The notes under the pieces: model-generated
Databases searched by the model: none
Seen by the model: only the letters and a program-made list of their open reading frames with translations
Told to the model about the DNA's origin: nothing
Translations under genes and position numbers: made by a program
Shown here: positions 34,697 to 47,828 of the stretch, piece after piece
Numbering within the stretch: the stretch's first letter is position 1
Layout: each line of letters opens with the position of its first letter
Source: Selaginella moellendorffii
Taxonomy: Eukaryota > Streptophyta > Lycopodiopsida > Selaginellales > Selaginellaceae
DNA length: 64,000 nucleotides
Direction of reading: 5' to 3'
NCBI RefSeq assembly: GCF_000143415.4
Contig: NW_003314273.1
Location: 2,823,805 to 2,887,804 of the forward strand

Positions 34697-35126
34697 CAAC
34701 CTTTTGAAGCGAGCAGCAGCGTATCCTGTTTGATAGATGCTGCTTTGCTCGGGGGTGGCTGACAACACAAGGCACGCGTCATTCTTTTAGTCAGGTTTCC
34801 TGGCTTCTTAAAAGTGGTTTTCCTTCTTTTTTCGTTCTATAAGAAACTCATTTTCAGCTCCAATCTGTTCAGATAGTAGCGATCTCTGGCGATCACGATA
34901 GCATGAGGATCGATCGAGAGAACCAAGGAGGTAAATGGAACTGAGTTTTTGGTGTACTGACGTTACTCCTCCCAGCCTCGCCATTACCTTGCTGTGGCTA
35001 GGCAGCGATTAGATTGCTACGAACCAAGTACTCTCTCTAAGAAACGAGGCTATGATCTTGAGGTAACTCTCGGAAGTTCAAGAAAAAATTGGTTTGGAAC
35101 AAAAGATTGGAACAAAAGAATGAAGA
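34697..35126. other. Convergent 3' region of MKP1 and methyltransferase
   Basis: About 430 bp separating two convergent stop codons. Probably 3' UTRs of both genes. Nothing else recognised. Confidence 0.5.
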
Positions 35127-37571
35127 TCACATCTTCTTGGTTGCGCGGAAAAGTCCCCACTTCTGGTGGCCTTGGCCGCATCGCACCAGTTTGGACTTCC
35201 AGCCATGGACAATATCCTCGTAGTCTTCCTGGATCATCACACACAGAGATCACGTAAACAAGCTTTCAACTTATCATCAACGAGAAACCTTGTCACTTGC
35301 CTCTGAAAAGTCTTGCAAGAAGCTTTTCTTGTTTCGCTCCACAGCATCCAGCTCCTTGGTCAGGATGCGCACAAACTAAAGCAAAAAGGAAGCTAAGAAA
35401 ACCATTTAACACGGCACAAAACTCTTTTTTACCTGGTCTGTGCGATCCTCTGCCACGACATCCACAAAACCAGCGTCTCTCAACATCTGTTCCGAAACAG
35501 TGACGTCGTGAATATGAATCACCAAAGAAAGAACAGGAGCGTAGAGTAGAGTTACCTGGCCATAGTGATCCACGTCGTGAAGATCATAGCCTCGTTTCTT
35601 AATGTACTCGAGAAACTCGGCAGAGACTTCGTCTTTCGATCGGCAGTAGTCCGTGATGAGAAGTTTGCCGCCGGGCTTTAACCACGAAAGGAGCCTCGCG
35701 AACAGGGCTGGTTTATCCTGGAAGCATGGCGAAGAACACCTGGAACTCAGAAACACAGACAAAAGGAAAAGCAAAGCCGCGAGATGGAAGCGAGAAGAAA
35801 GAGTTACCTGGATATGGAGGATGGTGTCTCGGCTGTAGATGACGTCGAAGCTCTCGGCGGGGAAGTTCTTCTCGGTGCAATCCGCGACTTCAAACTCGAC
35901 AAAGCACTTGCGTCCGATGGAGCGCTCCAGAGCGATGGACACCATGTTTACCGAGAGATCGATGCCAACGACTTGGACGTCGAAGTCCTCGGCCATGTAG
36001 AAATCACCGCCCCCGATGCCGCAGCCAACGTCGAGCACCTTTTGCCCGGCCTCGAGCTTGAGGCTCTCTACAAATTCTTTGGTTGTTTCTGTGTCAACAC
36101 AAGCCCAAGAGGATGTGAGGTAGAGCAAAGAAAAATCTGTATGTTGAAGCTTCTTCGAACTTAGAAAGATGGAGAGATGGGAAAGAAAATGTCAGGAGAT
36201 GGAAAACGTTTGGAGCGAAAGAACCAAAGCTTACCGAGTCCTCCAGTGCTTACGAAACCTTCACCAAATATCCGCTCGTAGCGAAGGATGCCGCGCTGTG
36301 TGTACTGGACGTTGTCCAAAAACTGCTGAAACTTCAAGCCATCGGGGCCCGTGCACTTGATCTTCTTCCACATCCAGCAGATCTACACGAAAAGAGAGAA
36401 CGCTCCAAGTTTGTATGGTAGTGAAAACGAAGCGAAAGTTGTACCTGGTTCTGGTTCCTCTTGTTCTTGACGTAGGCCGAGACGCACTTGAACAAGACGA
36501 GCTGCAGCTTGGAGTAGCTTCCATCCTCCTCTGCGATGTAGCACTCCTCAAAGATCTGGACAAAGTTGATGAGAAAAGAATCTAAAGTCGGGTGTCTACT
36601 CGAATTTTTGTCATCTCTACCTTGTTGTAGAAGCGAGGCTCCCGGTAATGCGTGGGATTGTTCTTGCGCTTGTGATCTCCAGACTGGTGGAAGCACGACT
36701 CCCGGAAGAAAATAGAACCCCCGCGTTTGAGCCAAAAGATCATCTTCTTGGTGAGCGCCGTTACCTGTGATTGTTAAGATCGATTTTTAGCTCGAGGAAG
36801 ACATGAAAAAATGGAGGAGACCAACCTCATCGTCGGAGAGATACATGAGTAGCCAATTGGAGAAGATGAGATCCTTGGAGGAGCGAGGAAAAGTGAGGCT
36901 GGGGGAAGTAACGTCGGCACACAGAAACTCGACGTTCTTGTGGCATCCATTCACCTCCTTGTTCTACAAAAACAAAAAAAAGAGAGAAAGATCTTCCTTA
37001 GTCACCGAGAAGAAGAAGAAAAGATCTTGTCTAGCGACGAGAAACAATCGAGAAGAAGACGCAAAAGCTCTTGTCTAGAATCAGCAAGGAAAGAGAAAAA
37101 ACTCAAAGAGAAAGAGGAAGAAACTAACCTTGTCAATGACCGACTGGACGAAATCCATGGCGACAACATGCTTGGCAGACTTTGCCAAGTCGCCAGTGAA
37201 TCGCCCAATGCCGGCCCCAAGCTCCACCACGCTGATCCCCTCCAGAGGAGGAAGCATTGACAGGATCTGGAAGAAACCAAAAAGAATTTCGAGAGATAGT
37301 TTCCCTTCTTTCTCGCTCTTTCGTTCTCCTTCCATACCTCGGGACGCTCCTCTTGATCGAGCTTCGCCGCCTGGCTGTCGAGCAGCATTTCCTCCACGGT
37401 CAGCGCGGTGGAGTGCTCCTTCCAGTAGCTCAGCTGGGCATCGCGCTCGGCTAGGAAACAGGACCACAATCAAACCAATTCAAGAAACCACCAGGGGAGA
37501 AATCATCGCTGGATCGATCCATGGGCGCTAGAATCGACCGATCGCTTACTCGAAAGAATGGGGGCCGCCAT
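35127..37571 (-). CDS. PMT: Phosphoethanolamine N-methyltransferase, two-domain
   Basis: A 493-aa enzyme that methylates phosphoethanolamine stepwise to phosphocholine with S-adenosylmethionine, feeding phosphatidylcholine and choline. Twelve exons by my reading: 37551-37571, 37338-37445, 37129-37266, 36826-36963, 36621-36764, 36445-36555, 36235-36382, 35808-36088, 35556-35717, 35433-35486, 35301-35375, 35127-35228; the sum is in frame. The first methyltransferase domain has [13 protein letters not shown], and the second has [20 protein letters not shown]-type loop and the RTDQ block. That tandem layout is the plant form. The eleventh intron starts with GC. The 7-codon first exon is the least certain part; it uses an acceptor at CCGAG. 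Confidence 0.93.
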
Positions 37572-38421
37572 GATCGCGATTCGCGCCTGGAAATCCTCTC
37601 TCGCCGATGATCCAACCGAGTGTTACCTACATGCACGAGAAAACTTTAGAGCAAACCCTCTCTTGTTTTTGTAGCAAGAAAACAAAAGCGCAGTAGCTCA
37701 GATCTCGCGGATCAAGCTTTAGGAAATGGAACATTATTGGCGATCGCGCAATCATCAAAGAAATAGGAAAGAGAGAAAAAGAAGAAAAGCTTCCTTCCAC
37801 CGCCAACTTGACACGCGCTCGGATCTCCAAACAAATTGCCACCAAAGAGAGAGAGCGAGAGAAAAGTTTCAGACAAGGATCAAACACGCGTCCCTTCACA
37901 ATCGCGAAAAACACTTTTTTTTTTTTCTGCGAGTCAGATCCAGGTGGGCCAAAACACTCAAGATTCAGATTCAGATTCACTGCTCAAACAGCAAAAAGTT
38001 CAGAAAAAATTCGTCAAAAAAAAAGGAGTTACTCATTTCCTTCGATTCAGATTCAGATTCACCGCCCAAACAACAAAAAAGTTCAGAAAAAAATCGTTAA
38101 AAAGAAAGGAGTTACTCATTTCATTCGATTCAGATTCAGATTCAGTGCCCAAGAACAAAAACAAAAATCGTCAAAAAACAAATGCTACTCATTTTCTCCT
38201 CCCAAAGTTCTAATTTTTTTTTTTTTTCCTCAGCTCGTATCTACATAGAAACCTTTCCAATCTATTAAGACCAAAAACCCAAAAAAGAGTGATTTTTTTC
38301 TTAGCGGTAAGGAAAGAAAGATTGCGACTTGCGTACCAGTGGCCATGTACAATTGCTGATGTCGCAGAGCACTCACTTCCTTTCATCGTCGTCTCTCCAC
38401 AACTTGTGTGTGAACTCTTCT
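37572..38421. other. Intergenic between LEUNIG 3' end and methyltransferase promoter
   Basis: About 850 bp, purine-rich near the methyltransferase and including three 82-bp repeats (separate entry). A run of about 11 T lies near 38215-38227. No gene seen. Confidence 0.5.
37962..38210. repeat. Three tandem units of about 82 bp
   Basis: Units start with GATTCAGATTCAGATTCA at about 37962, 38044 and 38127 and continue through AACARCAAAAAGTTCAG, AAAATCGT and GGAGTTACTCATTTC. Spacings are 82 and 83 bp. The third copy is the most degraded. Confidence 0.85.
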
Positions 38422-41400
38422 CTATCTCCACAGCTTCACGCATTTATCGTGGCTGGCCGACGCAACCATGCCCGTCGCTGGCGACTGTGCCAAGGCCGCA
38501 ATCAGGCCCTGGTGCGCAGGGATTGTCATGCTTTTGTTCTCGACCATGTTCCACAGCTCCAGAGACTGCGAGACAGCGAAACGTTTACACAACTTTCGAA
38601 GAGATTTGTCGATTTCCCTACCTCGTAGCAGCCGATGATGAGTAGCGACGGATAGCTCGGGTGGAAGACACAGGAATGGAACTTGTTCCCGTTCGAGCAC
38701 AGCTCGTGAACGCATTCTCCATCGCCACCGGAGCGGAGAGTCCAGACTCGGACTGAGTCCTCGCTGACGGAAGCCAAGTAGTCACCGTTTTGATCCCAGC
38801 ATACGGAATGCACTGGCTTCGTGTGCCTCTGGAAGACGGACAGACTCGGTGGTTTGGAAAAAGCTCGTATTGGAAAAAGCTCGATTACCTGAAGAGAATG
38901 CCTGCACGTCTCGGCATCGACATCGAAGATAGAAACTACGTTCTCGGCGGCGGCAGCAAGAAGCCTGCCATGACGCGGTTGAAACCGCATTTGAGTCACG
39001 CCACCCTGTGAAGATCGACAAAAACCAGTCAACAAAACTCTCAAAGGTAAGAGCTATTCACCTTGAAGACTTTGGTGCAGATGCCCTGGCTTACACTCCA
39101 GTACCTGATCTCGCTATCACCGTCGCACGAACACAAGAGGTCTTCGTTCGCTGGATGGAAATCTAAGGACATGACCGATGTTTGATGGCCAGTAAAAGTG
39201 CGCAAGGAATAGCTTGGCTGCGCGAAAATGAACCAAGTCATTGCCAAGAGATACGAAGAATTTAAGAACTCACATTGTCTGCATCCCATACTCGTACAGT
39301 CTTGTCGAAGGATGATGTCGCTAACCGCGTCGAATTTGGACTAAACCGAACATCGGTTATCAAATACGAGTGTTCTTCCAATGTACTCCGGAGTTTTAGC
39401 GTGTCCATGTTCCAGAGCACGGCCTGCATTGTAAGAGCTCAGAAAAGAAAACTCGCAAATGTGAAGCTCACCTTCTTTTCATGGCCAGCACTGGCCAATA
39501 GCTTTCCACTCGAAGAGAAATGGCAGCACACAACTTTATTTGTACTGGCACGAAGACAGCCCACCGAGTTGAACGTAAATTCTGCTACAAATAAAACCTT
39601 CTAAAAAAAAAGAACTGCAAGACACACGAAACTCACCTTTGGACGCGTCGACATTAGGACTCGGCTTCGTACTGCTAAAGAGACCATCTCGCGGATCGGT
39701 TTCCTCGTGAGATAAAAAGGACTCAACGTTGTCATCCAATCCATCCTCGAGCCTGTCAATATCAGCCTGGAGCAAACTATTAATATTGAGGTCCTCGACA
39801 AAAACAGCTAAAAAGCCACAATTACCAGTTGATTAGAGGGTGACGTCAATGTACCGTGACCTTCTGATCCATACATCATCAAGGATTTAGAAATGCTGCT
39901 ACTTTGATGCATCGGGCCACCCATAGACATAACGTCCCCAGGTGTATGAGTTGATGGTGTAGAAGGCGAGTTTGGAGATCGACCTGCGGTGTTTCCAGTT
40001 CCAGTGCTATTAGCCGGGCCAGAGGACGATGCCGGTTGCTTTCTCTTTCTTCCACTTTGGCTCCGAGTTCCAGTCTAAAATATATTGTGTGAGATATCCA
40101 TATAAAATACAATCACAAAATCAGTACAAACCTTCGCTGTACCGGTGCTGTTGTTACTGCGGCTCGGTTCAATTGAACCATAGATTTGTATGGCTGCATC
40201 AGCTCCAGTTTGCTGCGGCTGCTGTGGAGTAGCTTGTTGAGGATTATTTTGCTGCATATTTAACTTACTGTTCTGCTGCTGCATTACCTTCATCTGAAAA
40301 AGAACACAACAAAAAGAAAGAAAAAATGAGCGAAACGGTTAGTACACACTAGTTCTCAAAAGCGAATAAAATCAAGACCGGACCGTGCTAGTTAGACATC
40401 GTCTCAGGCATCTCTAAGGGGATTACCATATAAAAGACGAAACTATCTCATCGTACTCTCCGGCATCTGCAAAAGGACAACTCAGGAGACTCAACCGGGT
40501 ATTTTTCGCATAGCAATCATCATCAGTTAGCGTGTAAGTGTCGGTGTTAGTAGTTACAAACCTTCATTAGAAGCTCCTGGTCTTGAGATGTTGCACGCGA
40601 CAGAGGTGATGCAGCTTGCAAGGGAGAACCAATAACCGCGGCTGCTGGATCGTTGAAAACATTCGCTTGTCCTTCTTTTCCATTCCTGTTGTTGAGTAGC
40701 ATTTTGAACCGCCGAGGATCTACATCAGCTAGTGCTGATGAGGGAATGCTGCCTTGAGGCTGAGCCTGAAAAAGTAGCTGCTGTTGATGAGGAGTCAATG
40801 CATGTAATTGCTGGTAAGCGTGTGAGGACGACTGTAGAAATGGTTTCTGCTGCTGGATCAAGCGTTGATCCATGCCCTGCTACGAGAAAAAGCATTAATA
40901 AATTGCGACGAAAATAGAAACAGAAAACCACTTACAGCCAAAGACGGCCAGCTCTTCTGTACAAGTAAATTTGAGGATTGATTTGTGTTCGCGCCTGGTG
41001 CTAATATACCGCCTTTCATATTGAATAATGCGGGATCAGTTGCTGGTGATCTTTGATTTAATAAATGAACATCACTTTTATTATCCTGCATTATAGAAAA
41101 GATTTGTAGAACCTGTAGAACAAAAGAACCATGGAGTAAATACCTGAAGTGCTTGTTGCTGACGAGCCTGAATGCCAGCTGACCTGCGCAAGAGAAGTAA
41201 ATAAAAGTTAAAGGTCGTAAAGAAAATGCAACATCATCCTACACACCCTGGAGGAGCAACTGAAGGCTTGATATCTGGGTTTGGATCCAGTGACGTATCT
41301 CCATACCTCTGCCAAAACAAAGAAATAAATTCAGCCTTAAGATAGAAACAAACGTCTGCTAGCACACCTTCAAAGATGGCTCATCTTGCTTGAGCTTCTC

Positions 41401-42128
41401 CTCGTAGAGCTTTGCAGCCATAACATTAGCCGTCGGCGTGGCTTGACGAAGAAGAGCTTCCGAAGGACTGCTCATCAATGGCCTTTGCTGCTGTTGAGCT
41501 TGCTGCTGCTGATGATGCTGCTGTTGGTGCTGTTGAGCTTGCTGCTGCTGTTGTTGCTGCTGCTGCTGCTGCTGCCTGAGAAGCTGCATTTGATGGAGAG
41601 TTTGAGGCTGTTGTTGCTCGCGAGCTTTCAGTTTCTGGGTCTAAAAGACATTCACTATATCAGCTCCTCGAGAACAAAGGAAAAAAAAAAACAAAAAGAG
41701 GGTTTGATCCAACCTCGATGTAAGCCGCTGCCACCTCCGAGTGCTTCTCATTCGTGCGAGCAATGAAGATATCCCAAAACACGGACCACCACTCGAACAA
41801 AAATCCCCCGGGTGCATCGATAGCTACAAAGTTCCAAAGAAAAAAGGATCACTCGTGACTCCACCAAATCAATCGAGATGACAAACTTACCGACGGGATC
41901 GGACGACACTTTTCCTTCCGTGAAAAAAGCCTTTGCCGAGTTCTGCAAGTTCCTCTTCGTGAGATAATCATGGATGTACACGTCCAGCCTAAAATCCAAG
42001 CGTAAGAAACACGATCATCGATCATTTCATCAAGAACCCAGATCACGATAGCGCGAGCTGGAACCACCGGCATTAGCGGCAGCAGCAGTAACTTACATCT
42101 TATCCGCCTCCCAGTTGCTCTGCGCCAT
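38422..42128 (-). CDS. LUG: LEUNIG/Groucho-Tup1-type transcriptional co-repressor
   Basis: Multi-exon co-repressor that acts in the nucleus with SEUSS-type adaptors. Exon 1 is 42097-42128 ([11 protein letters not shown]); exon 2 begins at 41988 with [22 protein letters not shown], the LisH part of the LUFS domain, then [19 protein letters not shown] glutamine-rich region follows (CAG tract 41485-41576), then a Q/S/T-rich linker. The C-terminal half is a WD40 propeller (for example [50 protein letters not shown] and [12 protein letters not shown] at the stop). Exons appear in order and in frame, with short introns. The gene is followed on the same strand by the methyltransferase. Confidence 0.93.
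41485..41576 (-). repeat. Coding CAG/CAA tract (polyglutamine) in LEUNIG
   Basis: A mostly CTG run on the plus strand gives [12 protein letters not shown] blocks separated by A and H. Mixed CAG and CAA codons would limit slippage. Confidence 0.9.
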
Positions 42129-42282
42129 GGCTTCTGGCACCGAATTGGCGCACGAGCAAGGCGCCGATCGATCAGAAGCTACTGTCGCCAAATGCCAGCC
42201 GAAATTTCGCCAGCGCCTACCCTAGCTAGTGCGAGAATGCCGCGCGCCCTCGTCCGCCATAGCCGCGAGCTCACTCACTCTC

Positions 42283-42389
42283 NNNNNNNNNNNNNNNNNN
42301 NNNNNNNNNNNNNNNNNNNNNNNNNNNNNNNNNNNNNNNNNNNNNNNNNNNNNNNNNNNNNNNNNNNNNNNNNNNNNNNNNNNNNNNNN
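42283..42389. other. Assembly gap (107 N)
   Basis: Unknown bases between the LEUNIG 5' flank and the alanine aminotransferase 3' flank. The true size is unknown. Confidence 1.
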
Positions 42390-42640
42390 TTAACCGACAG
42401 CTGGAAGCATAACCAATTGTAAATTTCCACGTGGACAGGACAGAATGTACTTGGAATGTTCTTGGGCCACGTTAAACCCAAAACCTTCCCCGGCACGCAT
42501 ATTCGCAATCTTCGTACACATCTTATTTATCAAAAATTTGGCCTAAGACAGGACATGAATCTTCCAAAATAATATCTTCTTTGTGTCGTTCACTTCTTTG
42601 TAAGATTTCTTGTGTCTCGACCATAAAAATCATGTTTTCT

Positions 42641-45214
<2,574 letters not shown>

Positions 45215-45761
45215 CGCGAAAGCTTTTAAACCCTAGCCAAGCCCCCCCTAGGGTTTGCCGGCCACCAGGTTGCTTCGTTGCCACCTTCCTCAATGGCCAC
45301 CACATTGGTCAAAGTCATACGCCTCCATTTCTTTGACCGGACCGGCTCATCACGTCCATAGAGATTTCCTTGACAACCATCTCAACCCTACAAAAATTTG
45401 ATCATCACATATGCCCTGTCTGGGCATATCCCAGTCCACTTATAGTGGCGGCCAAGCCATGGACACAGTAAAAATCAAAAGAAATCGTTGAATAGCGATA
45501 GAAGACGCGAAAGACTCGCTCCAATCGAAGCGTTGAAAGAAGCGCTACTACATTGACAATGCTGCACACGAAAGCGTTACAGTGACATTACTTCTTTGTG
45601 TCGAAAAAATCGCTCCACGAAAGCGTCGAAACACCACCATAGACAATACTTTCCTCGAGCTTTAAAGATTTCTGGCACTGTTCTCAAAGACTTCCAAGAA
45701 GAGTTACTTAGAAGAACTAAGGAAGCTACTTACAGGAAGTGCTATAGCGTTTAGCATTTTG
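45215..45761. promoter_or_regulatory. ALAAT upstream region with inverted telo-box pair
   Basis: Just upstream of the start, AAACCCTAG (about 45229) is followed about 10 bp later by its reverse complement CTAGGGTTT (about 45248). Telo-boxes (AAACCCTA) are frequent in plant promoters of growth-related genes; a close inverted pair is less usual. No gene seen in the remaining about 500 bp. Confidence 0.45.
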
Positions 45762-47312
45762 TCAAGCCGATGGCTGAAAGAGCTGCTGCGGTGCCTCGTG
45801 TGATTCTGAGAAGCTGTGCCTCAACGTATGTCCGCGGTCCTGTCTCGTGTCCATGAGGTTCTTGATCGAAGTAGCACACTTCCAGGCAAGAACATCGGAG
45901 TTGCACTCCGTGGCTACAGACAAGAGTTTAATCCAGTTATCTGCAAAAAACAAGCGAAAAAACAAAATAACGAAACCAATCAATGAACGAAAACATCGTA
46001 CCAGGAGTGGCGACTATGGCAGCTTCAGACCGCAACTTAAGTACATCGACACCATACTGAAAGAAAAACAAAAGCACAGAAGAACTGTCAATCGATCGGT
46101 TACTAGATAGTGTAATTACCTTGTGAGCAGCCACGAACAGATCAATACCTCGCTGCTCTATCAAGGATGCATCCAAATGACCCGTGTAAAGGAACTCGAC
46201 CATCGCTTTCACAATGTTGAAGGATGCATCTTTCATGTCGATCCTGGAGGAGTTGCTTTCGATGTTAAGTTTCAATATCTGGAAGATAAAACAGCGATAT
46301 TAGCTCTGTGAAGCTTCAGTTCATCACCAGGAGCTCACCTTGGATGCGCCAGACAAAAGAAGTTTTAATGCTTCGATATGCCTCCCTTCTGCCCAAAGCT
46401 CGATCGTCTCATGTTTTCCGCTATGAAACACGCTCTTCCAGTTTTTTTGTATGATTTCTGGAATGGCGTTCTCATGAACCGTAGGTTCTTTCACATTGTT
46501 AGCAACGTAGTGTCTAATGGTTGCTTCCGCCAGTAGCTTGAGCATCGAGTCCCAGTGACGATACTCCCATCCTACGTAAAAGTCAGTCCAAACCATAAAC
46601 AAAGTGAATCCATCCATACCTTTCAGATAGAGCGACGACTTGAGCTCCACGCGACCAACAATGGTGGTTTTTGATGAAAATCTACTTTCCTTGTTTCCAA
46701 AACACCTGTGTGCTTGACGTCGTGACGGATGATGGAAATCCGATGGGTGGCTGGAGTACCAGCAGCCTTGGCACAAACACTCGCTCCATGCTTGATAAGA
46801 AGGTCGACCATTTCCAAGTTCCGAGATTGCTCGTATTTGTACACTGCTAGATGCAATGCAGTCATTCCCTGGACAATCCAATCCAAGTTGCGATGAACAG
46901 GAGGAACAAACAAAAAAACAGTGAAAGAAAATCTCACATCATCATTGTAGGCATTGACATCCAGCTTCCTGTTCTTAAGCAACCCTTCCAAGGCCGTGAC
47001 ATTCCCATCCTCTACGCAGCGAAAGAATGTGGCTTGATCCAGCCGCAGATCATGCCCTGCATCATCCGACAGTCCTACAACTTCTACCGAGGGCTTCACC
47101 TGATCAAGACGAGGACTCGCAGCGCTGGCGCTCAATCTTGGGGAAGAAGCCGCCGCCCCAGCCGATAGCAAAGATTCTTTCCCAAGCGACCCCGACAAAT
47201 CCACGGACTCCAAAGATTCCAGCTTCGGCGGGAGCTCCTGAGGATCCGCGATCGGTAGCGCTTGATCTCCTTCCAAGAGCCTTGGCACCGGCTCCAGGCG
47301 CTCGTCCGCCAT
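45762..47312 (-). CDS. Ankyrin-BTB/POZ protein, with one apparent frameshift
   Basis: An acidic, Ser-rich start (MADERLEPVPRL) precedes ankyrin-type repeats (FFRCVEDGNVTALEGLLKNRKLDVNAYNDD, then GMTALHLAVYKYE...LEMVDLLIKHGAS). The C-terminal half is a BTB-like domain followed by a BACK-like end (MVEFLYTGHLDASL, DLFVAAHKYGVDVLKLRSE, LLSVATECNSDVLAWKCA). BTB-ankyrin proteins often serve as CUL3 adaptors, but this architecture is not NPR1. The frame changes by one base within 46623-46881, most likely near 46690; I found no intron that repairs it. The upstream ATG at 47351 is an alternative start. It is divergent from the CBSCBSPB gene. Confidence 0.78.
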
Positions 47313-47828
47313 TGCCACGCCGTACAGCGAAGCCCTCGCGGTGTCAAACAAATATGAAATGTAGGAAAGGCCAAGGGTTTATGCTAGACATTCCGTAACG
47401 TAAATCTTTCGATCCAACGGCCATCGGGCAGCCAATCCGACGGTTAATACGAGGGATATTCTGCTTTTAGTGGATGGAATGTATTTCAAACGTTGACAAA
47501 GATGTGTCCGTACAGGCTTCGCTCAAATTATGTTCCATTTTAGGGTCTTTCTTTCGTGTGATTCCCCCGCATTGAGATGCTTCAAGAAGGGCGGCGATGG
47601 CGATCACTGGCGCCGGGAGTGAAGCCGGGCGAGCGATCGATCTGGTATGTGCTCCCTCGGATCTTTCTCCGGCAAATTTAATTCCCTCTCTCCAGGTTCT
47701 TGGAGCATCTGAGAGGGATATTTTAGGCGATTTCCGCCGCGTTAGCTGCTTCTTAGGCGACGAGACGATGAATTCTTGGAGGATTCTTTAGTTCTTCTTT
47801 GGCAATCTTGCAGGTTTTGGTAGCAAAG
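47313..47828. promoter_or_regulatory. Divergent promoter, BTB gene and CBSCBSPB gene
   Basis: About 515 bp shared upstream region. It contains a probable 5' intron of the CBSCBSPB gene (47645-47813): an in-frame ATG at 47597 spliced across it would add 21 residues to that protein. Confidence 0.5.

Noticed and set aside
41386-41766. 126-aa leucine-rich plus-strand frame
   Set aside because: Complement of the LEUNIG CAG tract; a leucine run is the expected antisense artefact.
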